Positions 15,458-23,355 of a stretch of 64,000 nt of DNA are shown here, piece by piece. Position 1 is the stretch's first letter, and every line of letters begins with the position of its first letter. The notes below the pieces were generated by a model. That model did not search any database and was not told the DNA's origin. It saw nothing but the letters and a program-made list of their open reading frames with translations. The position numbers were made by a program, and so were the translations under genes. Source of the DNA: Duganella margarita. Lineage in GTDB: Bacteria; Pseudomonadota; Gammaproteobacteria; Burkholderiales; Burkholderiaceae_D. The stretch spans positions 1 to 64,000 of the forward strand of contig NZ_WWCS01000022.1 of NCBI RefSeq assembly GCF_009857535.1. The letters are read 5' to 3'.

Positions 15458-16483
15458 TTATTTGTTGAGGTCGGCCTCGGAGGTGAAGGCGTCGGCGTAG
15501 AACTCTTCTTCCGGCAAGCCGCACTGGGCGACAAAGTCGGCCTTGGCCGATTCCACCATCACCGGCGCGCCGCAGGCGTAGACCTGGTAGCCGGACAGGT
15601 CGGGCAGGTCGGCCATCACCGCTTGGTGGACGTAGCCGGTGCGGCCGGCCCAGTGGTCTTCCGGCATCAGGTTGGACAGCACCGGCACGTATTTAAAGTT
15701 GGGCATGCTCAGGGCCCACTCGCGGCACAGCGCATCCATGTACAGGTCTTGCGGACGGCGGCCGCCCCAGTACAGCGTCATCTGGCGGGTCGAGCCCTTG
15801 GCGCGCAGGTGTTCGACGATGGCCTTGATCGGCGCGAAGCCGGTGCCCGAGGCCAGCAGTACCATCGGCTTGGTGCTGTCCTCGCGCACGAAGAAGGTGC
15901 CCATCGGGCCTTCGAAGCGCAGGATGTCTTTTTCCTTCATGGCGCCGAATACCTGGTCGGTGAACAGGCCGCCCGGCAGGTGGCGGATGTGCAGCGCCAA
16001 CGGCAGGCCTTGCTCCGGCGGCGAGGCCAGGCTGTAGCTGCGGCGCTTACCGTCCTTCAGCATGAATTCGATGTACTGGCCGGCGCGGAATTTCAGCGTT
16101 TCGTTGGCCGGCAATTGCAGCGTCATGACCACCACGTCGGACGCCACTTTTTCCAGCGTCGCCACGCGCGACGGCATCTTGCGGATCGGATAGTCGTCGC
16201 TGCCGGCCACTTCGCGCGCTTCGATCACCACGTCGCTGTGCGGCAGGGCGCAGCAGAACAGCGACATGCCTTTGGCTTCCTCATCCTTCGGCAGGGCCCG
16301 TTCCTGGTGCGGCTTGTGGGTGATGTCGCCGGACAGCACCTTGCCCTTGCAGGAACTGCAGGCGCCGTTCTTGCAGCCATACGGCAGGCCGACGCCGGCG
16401 CGCATGGCGGCCGACAGAATGGTTTCGTCTTCTTCGCAGCTGAATTGGTGACCGCTGGGCTGTACAGTGATGTGAAACGTCAT
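15458..16483 (-). CDS. 2Fe-2S ferredoxin/FAD/NAD(P)H reductase (CDP-6-deoxy-delta-3,4-glucoseen reductase-like)
   Basis: A 341-aa three-domain electron-transfer protein. It has an N-terminal plant-type ferredoxin (Cys37, Cys42, Cys45 and one of Cys77/78), an FAD domain with RRSYSLAS, and an NAD(P) domain starting LLASGTGFAPIKAI. This is the layout of AscD/CDP-6-deoxy-delta-3,4-glucoseen reductase and of phenol or toluene monooxygenase reductases. Burkholderiales genomes usually carry one such orphan copy outside sugar clusters, as here. No deoxysugar genes are around, so its partner is unknown and the AscD name should be read as homology only. Confidence 0.88.
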   Translation of the reverse strand: MTFHITVQPSGHQFSCEEDETILSAAMRAGVGLPYGCKNGACSSCKGKVLSGDITHKPHQERALPKDEEAKGMSLFCCALPHSDVVIEAREVAGSDDYPIRKMPSRVATLEKVASDVVVMTLQLPANETLKFRAGQYIEFMLKDGKRRSYSLASPPEQGLPLALHIRHLPGGLFTDQVFGAMKEKDILRFEGPMGTFFVREDSTKPMVLLASGTGFAPIKAIVEHLRAKGSTRQMTLYWGGRRPQDLYMDALCREWALSMPNFKYVPVLSNLMPEDHWAGRTGYVHQAVMADLPDLSGYQVYACGAPVMVESAKADFVAQCGLPEEEFYADAFTSEADLNK

Positions 16484-16605
16484 ACGATTGGGAGCTGGGC
16501 TATAGGCAGGAAACCCCTTATTTTACCTCAGTCGGCGCCTTGGGCTGGGGCCGCGACGGACTGGCTGCGACGCCAACAGTTTTACCGCTGTTCACAATAT
16601 GTCCT

Positions 16606-16611
16606 TACAAT
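16606..16611 (+). promoter_or_regulatory. -10 box TACAAT placing the start site on the ATG at 16618
   Basis: TACAAT ends six bases before the ATG, so the predicted first transcribed base is the A of the start codon. TTTACC at 16581-16586 is a possible -35 with 19-base spacing. Confidence 0.45.
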
Positions 16612-16617
16612 CTAGGC

Positions 16618-17493
16618 ATGAAAACTTCCAACTTTAACCGCCCGCGGCTGCTGATTGTCGGTTGCGGCGATGTCGGCATGCGCCTGCTGCCCTTGCTGTC
16701 CCGTCATTTTCGCGTGTTTGCCACCACCAGCCAGCCGGAACGCCGCGCCGAGTTGCGGGCGGCCGGCGCCGTGCCGCTGGTGGCCGATCTGGACCAGCCG
16801 GCGACCTTGCGGCGGCTGGACGGGCTGGCGCCGTGGGTGGTGCATCTGGCGCCGCCGCCGGCCGATGGCGTGCTCGACACCCGCACCCGCAACCTGACGG
16901 CGGTGCTGCCGGCCGGCGGCCGGGTGGTGTATATCAGCACCACCGGCGTGTATGGCGACTGCGGCGGCGCGCTGTTCGATGAAACCCGGCCGGTGGCGCC
17001 GCGCAACGCCCGGGCGCTGCGCCGGGTCGACGCCGAGCGCACCTTGCGGCGCTGGGCGCGGCGCACCGGCGCCGCGCTGTCGGTGTTGCGGGTGCCCGGC
17101 ATTTACGGCGCCGACCGTTTGCCGCTGAAGCGTTTGCAGCAGGGCACGCCCGCGCTGATCGAGGCCGACGACGTGTATACCAACCACATTCACGCCGACG
17201 ATCTGGCCGCGATCATCATTCGCGCGCTGTATCGTGCGCTACCGAACCGTATCTATCATGCAGTGGATGACAGTGACATGAAGATGGCGCAATATTTCGA
17301 TGCGGTCGCCGATGCCTTCAAGCTGCCGCGCCCGCCGCGCTTGCCGCGTGCGCAGTTGCAGCAGGTGGTGTCGCCGGCGCTGTTGTCGTTCATGTCGGAG
17401 TCGCGCCGCTTGCGCAACGATCGCATCAAGCGCGAACTGGGGGTGCGCCTGGGCTACCCGACGGTGGCGGCAACCTTGGCTGCGAGAATGTAA
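16618..17493 (+). CDS. SDR-family NAD-dependent epimerase/dehydratase (YeeZ-like)
   Basis: A 291-aa extended-SDR protein with an N-terminal Rossmann motif GCGDVG at 15-20. VVYISTTGVYGDCGG carries the active-site Ser/Thr-Tyr region, and RVPGIYGADRLPL follows. It resembles E. coli YeeZ, a predicted nucleoside-diphosphate-sugar epimerase of unknown substrate. The start at 16618 (MKTSNFNRPRLLIVG) fits the family; an earlier in-frame start at 16540 adds unrelated sequence. There is no Shine-Dalgarno, and the -10 box is only six bases away, so the mRNA may be leaderless. Confidence 0.85.
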   Translation: MKTSNFNRPRLLIVGCGDVGMRLLPLLSRHFRVFATTSQPERRAELRAAGAVPLVADLDQPATLRRLDGLAPWVVHLAPPPADGVLDTRTRNLTAVLPAGGRVVYISTTGVYGDCGGALFDETRPVAPRNARALRRVDAERTLRRWARRTGAALSVLRVPGIYGADRLPLKRLQQGTPALIEADDVYTNHIHADDLAAIIIRALYRALPNRIYHAVDDSDMKMAQYFDAVADAFKLPRPPRLPRAQLQQVVSPALLSFMSESRRLRNDRIKRELGVRLGYPTVAATLAARM

Positions 17494-17574
17494 AGATATG
17501 TAAAGAAGCAATAAAACTTAATCTGTTGAAATTTTATTGTGGCATTTTTGTGTCAAACTCATAAGATGGCTTGT

Positions 17575-17615
17575 TTGATGTGCATCAAATAAATCATCAC
17601 ATGTTAAGATATTGT
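17575..17615 (+). promoter_or_regulatory. Consensus FNR/ANR box with class II spacing to a -10
   Basis: TTGAT-GTGC-ATCAA at 17575-17588 matches the FNR/ANR consensus exactly. A candidate -10, TATTGT (17610-17615), lies 21 bases further on, so the box is centred at about -40.5. It points at the 84-aa gene starting at 17644, which has AAGGAG at 17631-17635. Confidence 0.7.
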
Positions 17616-17643
17616 TAGCCATCTTCCACAAAGGAGTGCGCGC

Positions 17644-17898
17644 ATGCCAGCCAGTTTGCAGCCGACCAAGGAGCAAGTCCGCGCCTACATGCTGCAGCGC
17701 CAGCGGGATGCTGGCCGCTGTCCGCCTCCGGTGCCGGAAGAAATCCGGCGCCAGCTCGGTTGGCATTGCAGTGCCCAGCATGCTGAGCAGTCCTCCTCCT
17801 CCTCCTCGTTGTTCTTCCCAGGCACGATCGCCCAACTGGCCACGCTGATGGCGGTTGAATGGTGCTTCCTTGCCGCCGGTGTCCACCGTCCAAGCTGA
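17644..17898 (+). CDS. Small unknown protein with a serine run, probably FNR-activated
   Basis: An 84-aa protein I do not recognise. The basic, helical N-terminal part (PTKEQVRAYMLQRQRDAGRC, then PPVPEEIRRQLGW) is followed by a run of six Ser. A hydrophobic segment, LFFPGTIAQLATLMAVEWCF (about 56-75), could be a membrane helix or an amphipathic anchor. A strong AAGGAG ribosome binding site and the consensus FNR promoter support it as real. Base composition in the promoter region is AT-rich compared with neighbouring genes. It could be a small tail-anchored protein; this is inference only. Confidence 0.65.
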   Translation: MPASLQPTKEQVRAYMLQRQRDAGRCPPPVPEEIRRQLGWHCSAQHAEQSSSSSSLFFPGTIAQLATLMAVEWCFLAAGVHRPS

Positions 17899-18159
17899 TC
17901 TTTACATTGTTTGATACTTCTTTTTACAACATAAATCCTCACTACCACACAAAATAGGGTTAGAATCTCTCTAAATCTCACACAAAGCTTTGTTGAGTTA
18001 GCCCTTTTGTAACGGAAACAGGTATTATCTCGGTTAAGCACTAAAACGCGGCATAAATGTTCGTGGTTTCTCGTGCTTCAACGGTAATTGAGCTAAAAAT
18101 TTTTCTTACCCATGTGTCGTTTTTTTGCCAAAGACGGCAGCGAACTTACTTAAATCACT

Positions 18160-18399
18160 ATGTCCCTCAAAGAAATCACGGCTTCGCCGACATACAACCC
18201 GAACCGCGTGCTGGACGCGATCATTGAGAAACTGCAACTGAAAAACGATGCAGCGCTGTCCCGCGCACTGGAAGTGGCCCCGCCGGTCATCTCCAAAATC
18301 CGCCACAACACGCTGCCGATTGGCGCGACGATCCTGATCCGCATGCACGAGATCAGCGACTTCAGCATTCGCGAACTGCGCGAAATGATGGCGTCCTGA
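18160..18399 (+). CDS. Small HTH-like protein
   Basis: A 79-aa protein. The stretch LDAIIEKLQLKNDAALSRAL, then EVAPPVISKIRHNTLPIGA, looks like a lambda-repressor/Cro-type helix-turn-helix, with DAALSRALEV as helix 2 and APPVISKIRH as the recognition helix. A final helix around SIRELREMM follows. It may be a small DNA-binding regulator, without a sensor domain. It is preceded by a 261-base AT-rich gene-free stretch (17899-18159) with no clear Shine-Dalgarno, and is followed at once by a strong terminator, so it is a single-gene unit. I know similar small proteins in this family of bacteria but no function. Confidence 0.75.
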   Translation: MSLKEITASPTYNPNRVLDAIIEKLQLKNDAALSRALEVAPPVISKIRHNTLPIGATILIRMHEISDFSIRELREMMAS

Positions 18400-18416
18400 T
18401 AGCGGACACCCAAAAG

Positions 18417-18455
18417 AAAACGGCGCGTACCCTACGGTAACGCGCCGTTTTTTTT
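18417..18455 (+). terminator. Intrinsic terminator after the HTH-like gene, probably bidirectional
   Basis: The stem CGGCGCGT/ACGCGCCG (18421-18428 and 18440-18447) has an 11-base loop and is followed by eight T. The minus strand reads TTTTCTTTT after the same stem, so it can also end the convergent Pro-rich gene that stops at 18469. Confidence 0.85.
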
Positions 18456-18468
18456 GCCCCGGCCCGGA

Positions 18469-18675
18469 TCAGGCGGACGTGCTGATGGTGGTGCCGATGC
18501 GCTGGCCGCTGGTGTTGACGGTGGGCGCCACGGCCGCCTGAGGCGGCGGTGGTGGCGGCGCCTGCGCAACGCGCTCGGCGGGTTGGTCCACCGGCTTTAC
18601 CTGTTCAGGCTGGCGGGTGGGGACGGCTTGCTGGATCGCAGTGCTGCTGTTCGGGGCAACGGTATTGACGGCCAT
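18469..18675 (-). CDS. Small Pro/Ala/Val-rich protein
   Basis: A 68-aa, low-complexity, probably disordered peptide. The N-terminus is MAVNTVAPNSSTAIQQ, the middle has a six-proline run (APPPPPPQAA), and the C-terminus is GQRIGTTISTSA. There is no signal peptide or membrane segment. GGGAG stands before the ATG. It lies 71 bases downstream of the AHSGV-repeat gene on the same strand and may share its transcript, ending at the terminator 18417-18455. No function can be assigned. Confidence 0.6.
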   Translation of the reverse strand: MAVNTVAPNSSTAIQQAVPTRQPEQVKPVDQPAERVAQAPPPPPPQAAVAPTVNTSGQRIGTTISTSA

Positions 18676-18746
18676 GATGCACTCCCATCATTCTGTAGAC
18701 AGCCAAGTATGCCACTTATTTCAGCAGGTCGCCCGCTTTTTGTGCT

Positions 18747-19376
18747 TCAGGCGGATTGCGGCAGGCGCGGGCGCAGGGTGTAGAAGCTGGACTGTTGCGC
18801 CGCTACAATAGCCGCCTCGGCCGCGACCATGCTGGTGTTGACCACGCCGGAATGCGCCACCTTCGCCGCCAGCACGCCCGAGTGCGCGATATCGCTGGCC
18901 AGGACGCCGGAATGCGCGACGTCGGCCGCCAGCACGCCGGAATGGGCGATGTCTTGCACCAGTACGCCCGAATGCGCAAACGCGCCGGCGCTGGCGCGCA
19001 CATAATCTTCGCCAAACGTATCCTCGTACAACTCCTTCATGCGCTGGCCGACGCGGATATGCGCCGCCTCGTCGTCCTCGCCGCGCAGGCCGATGTACGG
19101 GAAGTGGTGCAGGTAATGGCCGAACACAGCGTCGCAATCGGCGTGGTATTTCATCGTGTCCAGGATATGGTAGTGCCAGAAGGTGTCGACGTCGACCAGC
19201 GGCGCGGTCTGCTCGTGCGGGTACTGTTTCATCAGGTAGAGAAAGCGGCGGTACTCGAACTCGACCGCGTTGGCGCGTTCCAGCGTCCAGCCTTCACCGG
19301 ATTCTTCGTGCATCAGCTTGACTTTGATCGGCTCCAGGTCCAGGGCGGCGATGGTGTGCATGGTTTGGGCATTCAT
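18747..19376 (-). CDS. Glycine-rich-domain-protein-like head with five AHSGV repeats
   Basis: A 209-aa protein. The head (about 1-128) contains VDVDTFWHYHILDTMKYHAD and CDAVFGHYLHHFPYIG. This His-rich pattern resembles the DUF1399/glycine-rich-domain-protein family, which has no known enzyme activity. From residue 133 a ten-residue unit, (V/I)AHSGVLA(A/S)D, is repeated five times with AHSGV at 134, 144, 154, 164 and 174. An Ala-rich tail closes it. There is no signal peptide. An FNR-like box lies upstream (19430-19470). The repeats could form a beta-solenoid or be a modified or binding segment; this is open. The downstream neighbour is the Pro-rich peptide. Confidence 0.75.
   Translation of the reverse strand: MNAQTMHTIAALDLEPIKVKLMHEESGEGWTLERANAVEFEYRRFLYLMKQYPHEQTAPLVDVDTFWHYHILDTMKYHADCDAVFGHYLHHFPYIGLRGEDDEAAHIRVGQRMKELYEDTFGEDYVRASAGAFAHSGVLVQDIAHSGVLAADVAHSGVLASDIAHSGVLAAKVAHSGVVNTSMVAAEAAIVAAQQSSFYTLRPRLPQSA
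18831..18980. repeat. Five in-frame 30-base tandem repeats
   Basis: They encode the AHSGV decapeptide units of the gene on the minus strand. The copies differ at several third positions, so they are not a very recent expansion. Confidence 0.85.
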
Positions 19377-19429
19377 CAGAATTTCCTTTGCTGTATTGAT
19401 GCGGGTTGAAAAGGCTGGGAATGCCTTTA

Positions 19430-19470
19430 ATTTTGCCCGCAGGAGACAGCTATTCCTTGAGGTTAATCAA
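19430..19470 (-). promoter_or_regulatory. Near-consensus FNR/ANR box upstream of the AHSGV-repeat gene
   Basis: On the minus strand this reads TTGAT-TAAC-CTCAA (19457-19470), one mismatch from consensus. A CAAAAT -10 (19430-19435) lies 21 bases away, the same gap as at 17588-17610. It points at the gene starting at 19376. Confidence 0.45.
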
Positions 19471-19485
19471 TGTTTGAAAGGAAAT

Positions 19486-21315
19486 TCAAAGCGCCATGTC
19501 GCGCGTGGTGGCCGGCGGCGTGGCTGGCGAGGGGGCCGGTGGCGCCACGCGCGTGCCCGCATCACTGACCGGCACCGCGATCGCCACCGTGGTGCCGCCG
19601 TTGGGCGTGCCGCTGATCGAACAGGTGCCGCCAAGCAGGCTGATGCGTTCTTCGATGCCGACCAGGCCGAACGAGCCGACCTTGTTGCGGCTGCTGTCGC
19701 GCACGCCGATGCCGTTGTCGCTGATGGTCATGCTCAGCATGCCGCCGGCCTGCAACAGCTCTACCCGCACCAGGCTGGCGTGGGCGTGTTGCAGGATGTT
19801 GCTGAGCGACTCCTGCAACACGCGGAAGAACGCGGTGGCGCGCTGGTCGTCGACGCGGATCTCGGTGTGGTGGTCGATCAGCTCGCAGACCATGCCGGAG
19901 CGCGCGCGGAACTGCGCGATCTGCCATTCCACCGCCGCGTTCAGTCCCAGGTCCAGCACGGTGGGGCGCAGGTCGTTGATGATGTGGCGCACGCTCTTGA
20001 TGCTGCTGTCGATCTGGCTCAGCATGCGCTGCGCGCGCGCATGCAGGCGCGGATGGCGGTGGCGCGTGCGGGTGGTCAGCAGGTCGACGTCGATGCGCAG
20101 CACCAGCAGGTTCTGGCCGAGGTCGTCGTGGATTTCGCGGGCGATGCGCTTGCGTTCTTCTTCCTTGATGTGGTCGGCGTGCGCAGCCAGCCGGCGCAGC
20201 TTGTGGTGCGACTGCTGCAGCCGGGCCTGACTGGTGCGCAATTCGCGCGTCATTTCCTTGGCCATCTTGACGGCTCGCATGCGCGACGACGACAGCGTGT
20301 GGAACAGCAGATAGAACAGCAGCGAGCCGGTGAAGCCGCACAGCATGGCCAGCCACGGCAGCCAGGTGTCGAAGCGGCTGTACCAGGCGGCCTTGGGGGC
20401 GCTGAAATGCGCGCTCCAGTGGCGGTGGTGGAAATCGATCGGCAGTACCACGCTGAACAGGTCGCTGGCGCGCGGCGGGCTGCCGCCTGGATTGCTGTCG
20501 AACAGCTGCGCCGGTTGCCGCGGCGGCGCGCCGCCACCGCTATCGACCAGCACCAGGCGGGTGGAGCGCACCTGCATCTGTTCCAGCGCCGCCTGCACCA
20601 GACGCGGCACGCTGAAGCCGATGCCCACCGAGCCGATGTAGGCGGCGCGGCGCTGTTCCAGCGTTTGCAGTGGCGCACCGCTGCGGTAGACCGGCAGGCG
20701 CAGCGCCAGTCCGGCCCCTTGCGGCTGGTGCAGGCTGTCGATCGGCAAGCCCGATGCGCTGAGGTCGCCGGTATCGCGGCCGTGGCGCAGCGCCTGCGCT
20801 ACCGGGCCACGCCAGCCGATGTCGCGGCCGATTTTTTCGCGGAATTCCGCCAGCGGGGCGATCATCGTTAGCACCCAGTATTCGGGCCGGCGCTGGCCCG
20901 GCGAGATGGCCAGCCGGTGCGGATAGCCGAGTGCTTCGCCGCCGGCGTCGGCCGCTTCAAAGGCGTCGCGCGCGCCGTCGGTGACGTACTGGGCGTAATT
21001 GATGTTGTCCAGCGCCGGGAACTGGCTGGCGATATGCAGCCCATCCACATAGCGGTGGAAGCTGGCGCGGTCGACGTTTTCGGCGGCGTGGAAGAAGCTG
21101 GCCGTGCCGCGCAGCACATCGGTGTAGGCATTCAGCCGTGAATTGATGTTGTACTGGGCGTTTTGCGCCTGATGCAGAAAGCGCTCGCTGGCGTCGTAGT
21201 CGATGGTACGGTTGGCGGCGAGATAAAACAGGCCGCCGATCCCGAGAGACAACAGCACGCCCGCCCACCAGACCGGCCGGGAAGCGGGGAATAGCTGTTT
21301 GTGGGCAAGGGCCAT
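19486..21315 (-). CDS. CHASE-domain sensor histidine kinase (NarL/HisKA_3 type)
   Basis: A 609-aa membrane kinase. It has a first membrane helix at about 15-34, a periplasmic CHASE domain (about 40-310, with FPALDNINYAQYV), and a second helix at about 318-340. A coiled-coil linker leads into the HisKA_3 dimerisation box REIHDDLGQN, with the phospho-accepting His396. The C-terminal ATPase has VLQESLSNILQHAHA (N box) and GVRDSSRNKVGSFGLVGIEE. CHASE domains sense small extracellular ligands. The expected NarL-type response regulator is not adjacent, so it is an orphan kinase. It is closed upstream by the glnS terminator. Confidence 0.9.
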   Translation of the reverse strand: MALAHKQLFPASRPVWWAGVLLSLGIGGLFYLAANRTIDYDASERFLHQAQNAQYNINSRLNAYTDVLRGTASFFHAAENVDRASFHRYVDGLHIASQFPALDNINYAQYVTDGARDAFEAADAGGEALGYPHRLAISPGQRRPEYWVLTMIAPLAEFREKIGRDIGWRGPVAQALRHGRDTGDLSASGLPIDSLHQPQGAGLALRLPVYRSGAPLQTLEQRRAAYIGSVGIGFSVPRLVQAALEQMQVRSTRLVLVDSGGGAPPRQPAQLFDSNPGGSPPRASDLFSVVLPIDFHHRHWSAHFSAPKAAWYSRFDTWLPWLAMLCGFTGSLLFYLLFHTLSSSRMRAVKMAKEMTRELRTSQARLQQSHHKLRRLAAHADHIKEEERKRIAREIHDDLGQNLLVLRIDVDLLTTRTRHRHPRLHARAQRMLSQIDSSIKSVRHIINDLRPTVLDLGLNAAVEWQIAQFRARSGMVCELIDHHTEIRVDDQRATAFFRVLQESLSNILQHAHASLVRVELLQAGGMLSMTISDNGIGVRDSSRNKVGSFGLVGIEERISLLGGTCSISGTPNGGTTVAIAVPVSDAGTRVAPPAPSPATPPATTRDMAL

Positions 21316-21407
21316 AGTCTTTTGACTATAGAAAACAACGGTTCACCTCGTCAAGCAATTTTGCAAAAAGCTTATTGCTCCTGGCGTTTAGTTATTTCCA
21401 GGTCAAT

Positions 21408-21437
21408 AAAAAAACGGCGCCACGCGGGCGCCGTTTT
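21408..21437 (-). terminator. Intrinsic terminator of glnS
   Basis: The arms AAAACGGCGCC (21411-21421) and GGCGCCGTTTT (21427-21437) form an 11-bp stem with a 5-base loop. It is followed on the minus strand by a run of T (A7 on the plus strand). Confidence 0.85.
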
Positions 21438-21454
21438 AGCGAAGGGCGGGCAGC

Positions 21455-23221
21455 TTATTTGGCCACCCAGCTGTCCTTCAGCGTGACGATGCGGTTGAAC
21501 ACCGGCTTGCCTGGCTGCGAGTCGACGCGGTCGGCGACAAAATAGCCGTGACGCTCGAACTGGTAGCGCTGGTCGGCCTGGGCGGCGACCATGCCCGGTT
21601 CCAGGTAGGCGGTGACCACTTCCTTGGCGTTCGGGTTCAGCAGCGAGAGGAAGTCCTTGCCGCCGGCATCCGGCTGGGCGTCGGTGAACAGGCGGTCGTA
21701 CAGGCGCACTTCGGCTTCCACGGCGGCGGCGGTCGACACCCAGTGGATGTTGCCCTTGACCTTGTAGTTGTCCGACCCCGGCGTGCCGGACTTGGAGTCC
21801 TCGAAGTATTTGACGTGCACGGCGATGACCTTGCCGTTTTCATCCTTGTCGAAGCCGGTGCACTCGGTGACATAACCGTGGCGCAGGCGCACGCGGCTGC
21901 CCGGAGCGTCGCCGATCGGCGGGAAGTAGCGGAAGTAGCCCTTGACCGGCACTTCCATGAAGTCCTCCTCTTCAATCCACAGCTCGCGCGAGATCGGGAA
22001 GGTGCGCACGCCCATTTCCGGGTGGTGCGGGTGAACCGGCGAGGTGCACGCTTCGGTCTGGCCTTCCGGGTAGTTGTCGATGATCAGTTTCAGCGGACGC
22101 AGCACGGCGGTGGCGCGCGGCGCTTTCGGGTCCAGGTCTTCGCGCACACAGCCTTCCAGCGTGCTCATGTCGATCCAGCCGTCGGCCTTGGTGACGCCGA
22201 TGCGGTCGCAGAACAGGTGCAGCGCTTCCGGCGTGTAGCCGCGGCGGCGCAGGCCGACGATGGTCGGCATGCGCGGGTCATCCCAGCCGTCGACGATTTT
22301 CTCTTCCACCAGCTGGCGCAGCTTGCGCTTGGAGGTCACCACGTAGGTCAGGTTCAGGCGCGAGAACTCGTACTGGTTCGGCACCGGCAGCGTGAAGAAG
22401 CCGCCTTTCGACAGAGTCGCCAGCAGCCAGTCGTAGAACGGGCGGTGGTCCTGGAATTCCAGCGTGCAGATCGAATGGGTGATGTTTTCCAGCGCGTCCG
22501 AAATCGGGTGCGTGTAGTCGTACATCGGGTAGATGCACCAGGCGTCGCCGGTGCGCACATGGTGCGCATGGCGGATGCGGTAGATGGCCGGATCGCGCAT
22601 ATTCATGTTCGGCGAGGCCATCGCGTCCTCGCTGATCTTGGCGCGCAGGATGTGCTCGCCATCGGCGTATTTGCCGGCCTTCATGTCGCGGAAGAGCTGC
22701 AGCGATTCGGCGGCCGGACGGTTGCGGAACGGCGAGTTGGTGCCCGGCGTGTTGAAATTGCCGCGATTGGCCGCCATATCGTCTGCCGACTGGCTGTCGA
22801 CGTAGGCGTAACCTTGTTCGATCAGCCATTCTGCCATGACGTACAGCTGGTCGAAGTAGTCCGACGCGTAGTGCAGGTGATGCTCGACCGAGCCGTCGGC
22901 CTTGGGATAGTCGTAGTCAAAGCCCAGCCATTTGACGCTGTCGATGATGGTGTCGACGTATTCCTGCTCTTCCTTGGCCGGGTTGGTGTCGTCGAAACGC
23001 AGGTTGCAGCGGCCATGGTAATCGCGCGCCAAGCCGAAGTTCAGGCAGATCGACTTGGCGTGACCGATGTGCAGGTAGCCGTTCGGCTCCGGCGGAAAGC
23101 GGGTGATCACGCTCGGCAGGCCGGCGCGGTCATGGGTGCCGGCCGCCAGGTCGTGTTCGACGATGGCACGCAGGAAATTGGAGGGGAGTGCTGGCGCTGG
23201 GCTGTTTTTGTCGTTGCTCAT
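21455..23221 (-). CDS. glnS: Glutamine-tRNA ligase
   Basis: A 588-aa class I aminoacyl-tRNA synthetase that charges tRNA-Gln. The ATP-binding HIGH motif reads HIGHAKS in PPEPNGYLHIGHAKSICLNF; TSKRKL is the KMSKS-equivalent (VTSKRKLRQLV). The C-terminal beta-barrel anticodon-binding region is complete, ending NRIVTLKDSWVAK. Having glnS means that direct Gln charging operates. The start at 23221 (MSNDKNSPAPAL) is preferred to an ATG seven codons earlier; neither has a strong ribosome binding site. It is divergent from the J-domain operon and ended by the terminator at 21408-21437. Confidence 0.96.
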   Translation of the reverse strand: MSNDKNSPAPALPSNFLRAIVEHDLAAGTHDRAGLPSVITRFPPEPNGYLHIGHAKSICLNFGLARDYHGRCNLRFDDTNPAKEEQEYVDTIIDSVKWLGFDYDYPKADGSVEHHLHYASDYFDQLYVMAEWLIEQGYAYVDSQSADDMAANRGNFNTPGTNSPFRNRPAAESLQLFRDMKAGKYADGEHILRAKISEDAMASPNMNMRDPAIYRIRHAHHVRTGDAWCIYPMYDYTHPISDALENITHSICTLEFQDHRPFYDWLLATLSKGGFFTLPVPNQYEFSRLNLTYVVTSKRKLRQLVEEKIVDGWDDPRMPTIVGLRRRGYTPEALHLFCDRIGVTKADGWIDMSTLEGCVREDLDPKAPRATAVLRPLKLIIDNYPEGQTEACTSPVHPHHPEMGVRTFPISRELWIEEEDFMEVPVKGYFRYFPPIGDAPGSRVRLRHGYVTECTGFDKDENGKVIAVHVKYFEDSKSGTPGSDNYKVKGNIHWVSTAAAVEAEVRLYDRLFTDAQPDAGGKDFLSLLNPNAKEVVTAYLEPGMVAAQADQRYQFERHGYFVADRVDSQPGKPVFNRIVTLKDSWVAK

Positions 23222-23296
23222 CTGGAAGTTTGGATTGTGCAAAAGTTCTATATTGCTGCATTTTACCGTATTGCCAGTGGCGATATGGCGGCGCGG

Positions 23297-23302
23297 TATA
23301 AT
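23297..23302 (+). promoter_or_regulatory. -10 box of the J-domain operon
   Basis: TATAAT lies 54 bases before the ATG at 23356. TTGCCA at 23271-23276 is a possible -35, but the spacing is long (20). A small hairpin GCGGTG/CACCGC (23316-23334) falls in the leader. No sigma-32 type heat-shock boxes are visible. Confidence 0.5.
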
Positions 23303-23355
23303 GATCGATTAATTTGCGGTGGGTTTGTCACCGCACCACGGCCCGGAGTTTCCAA

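Noticed and set aside
18831..18980. Regular 30-base repeats suggesting a CRISPR array
   Set aside because: The repeats are directly adjacent with no spacers and keep a reading frame, so they are protein repeats.
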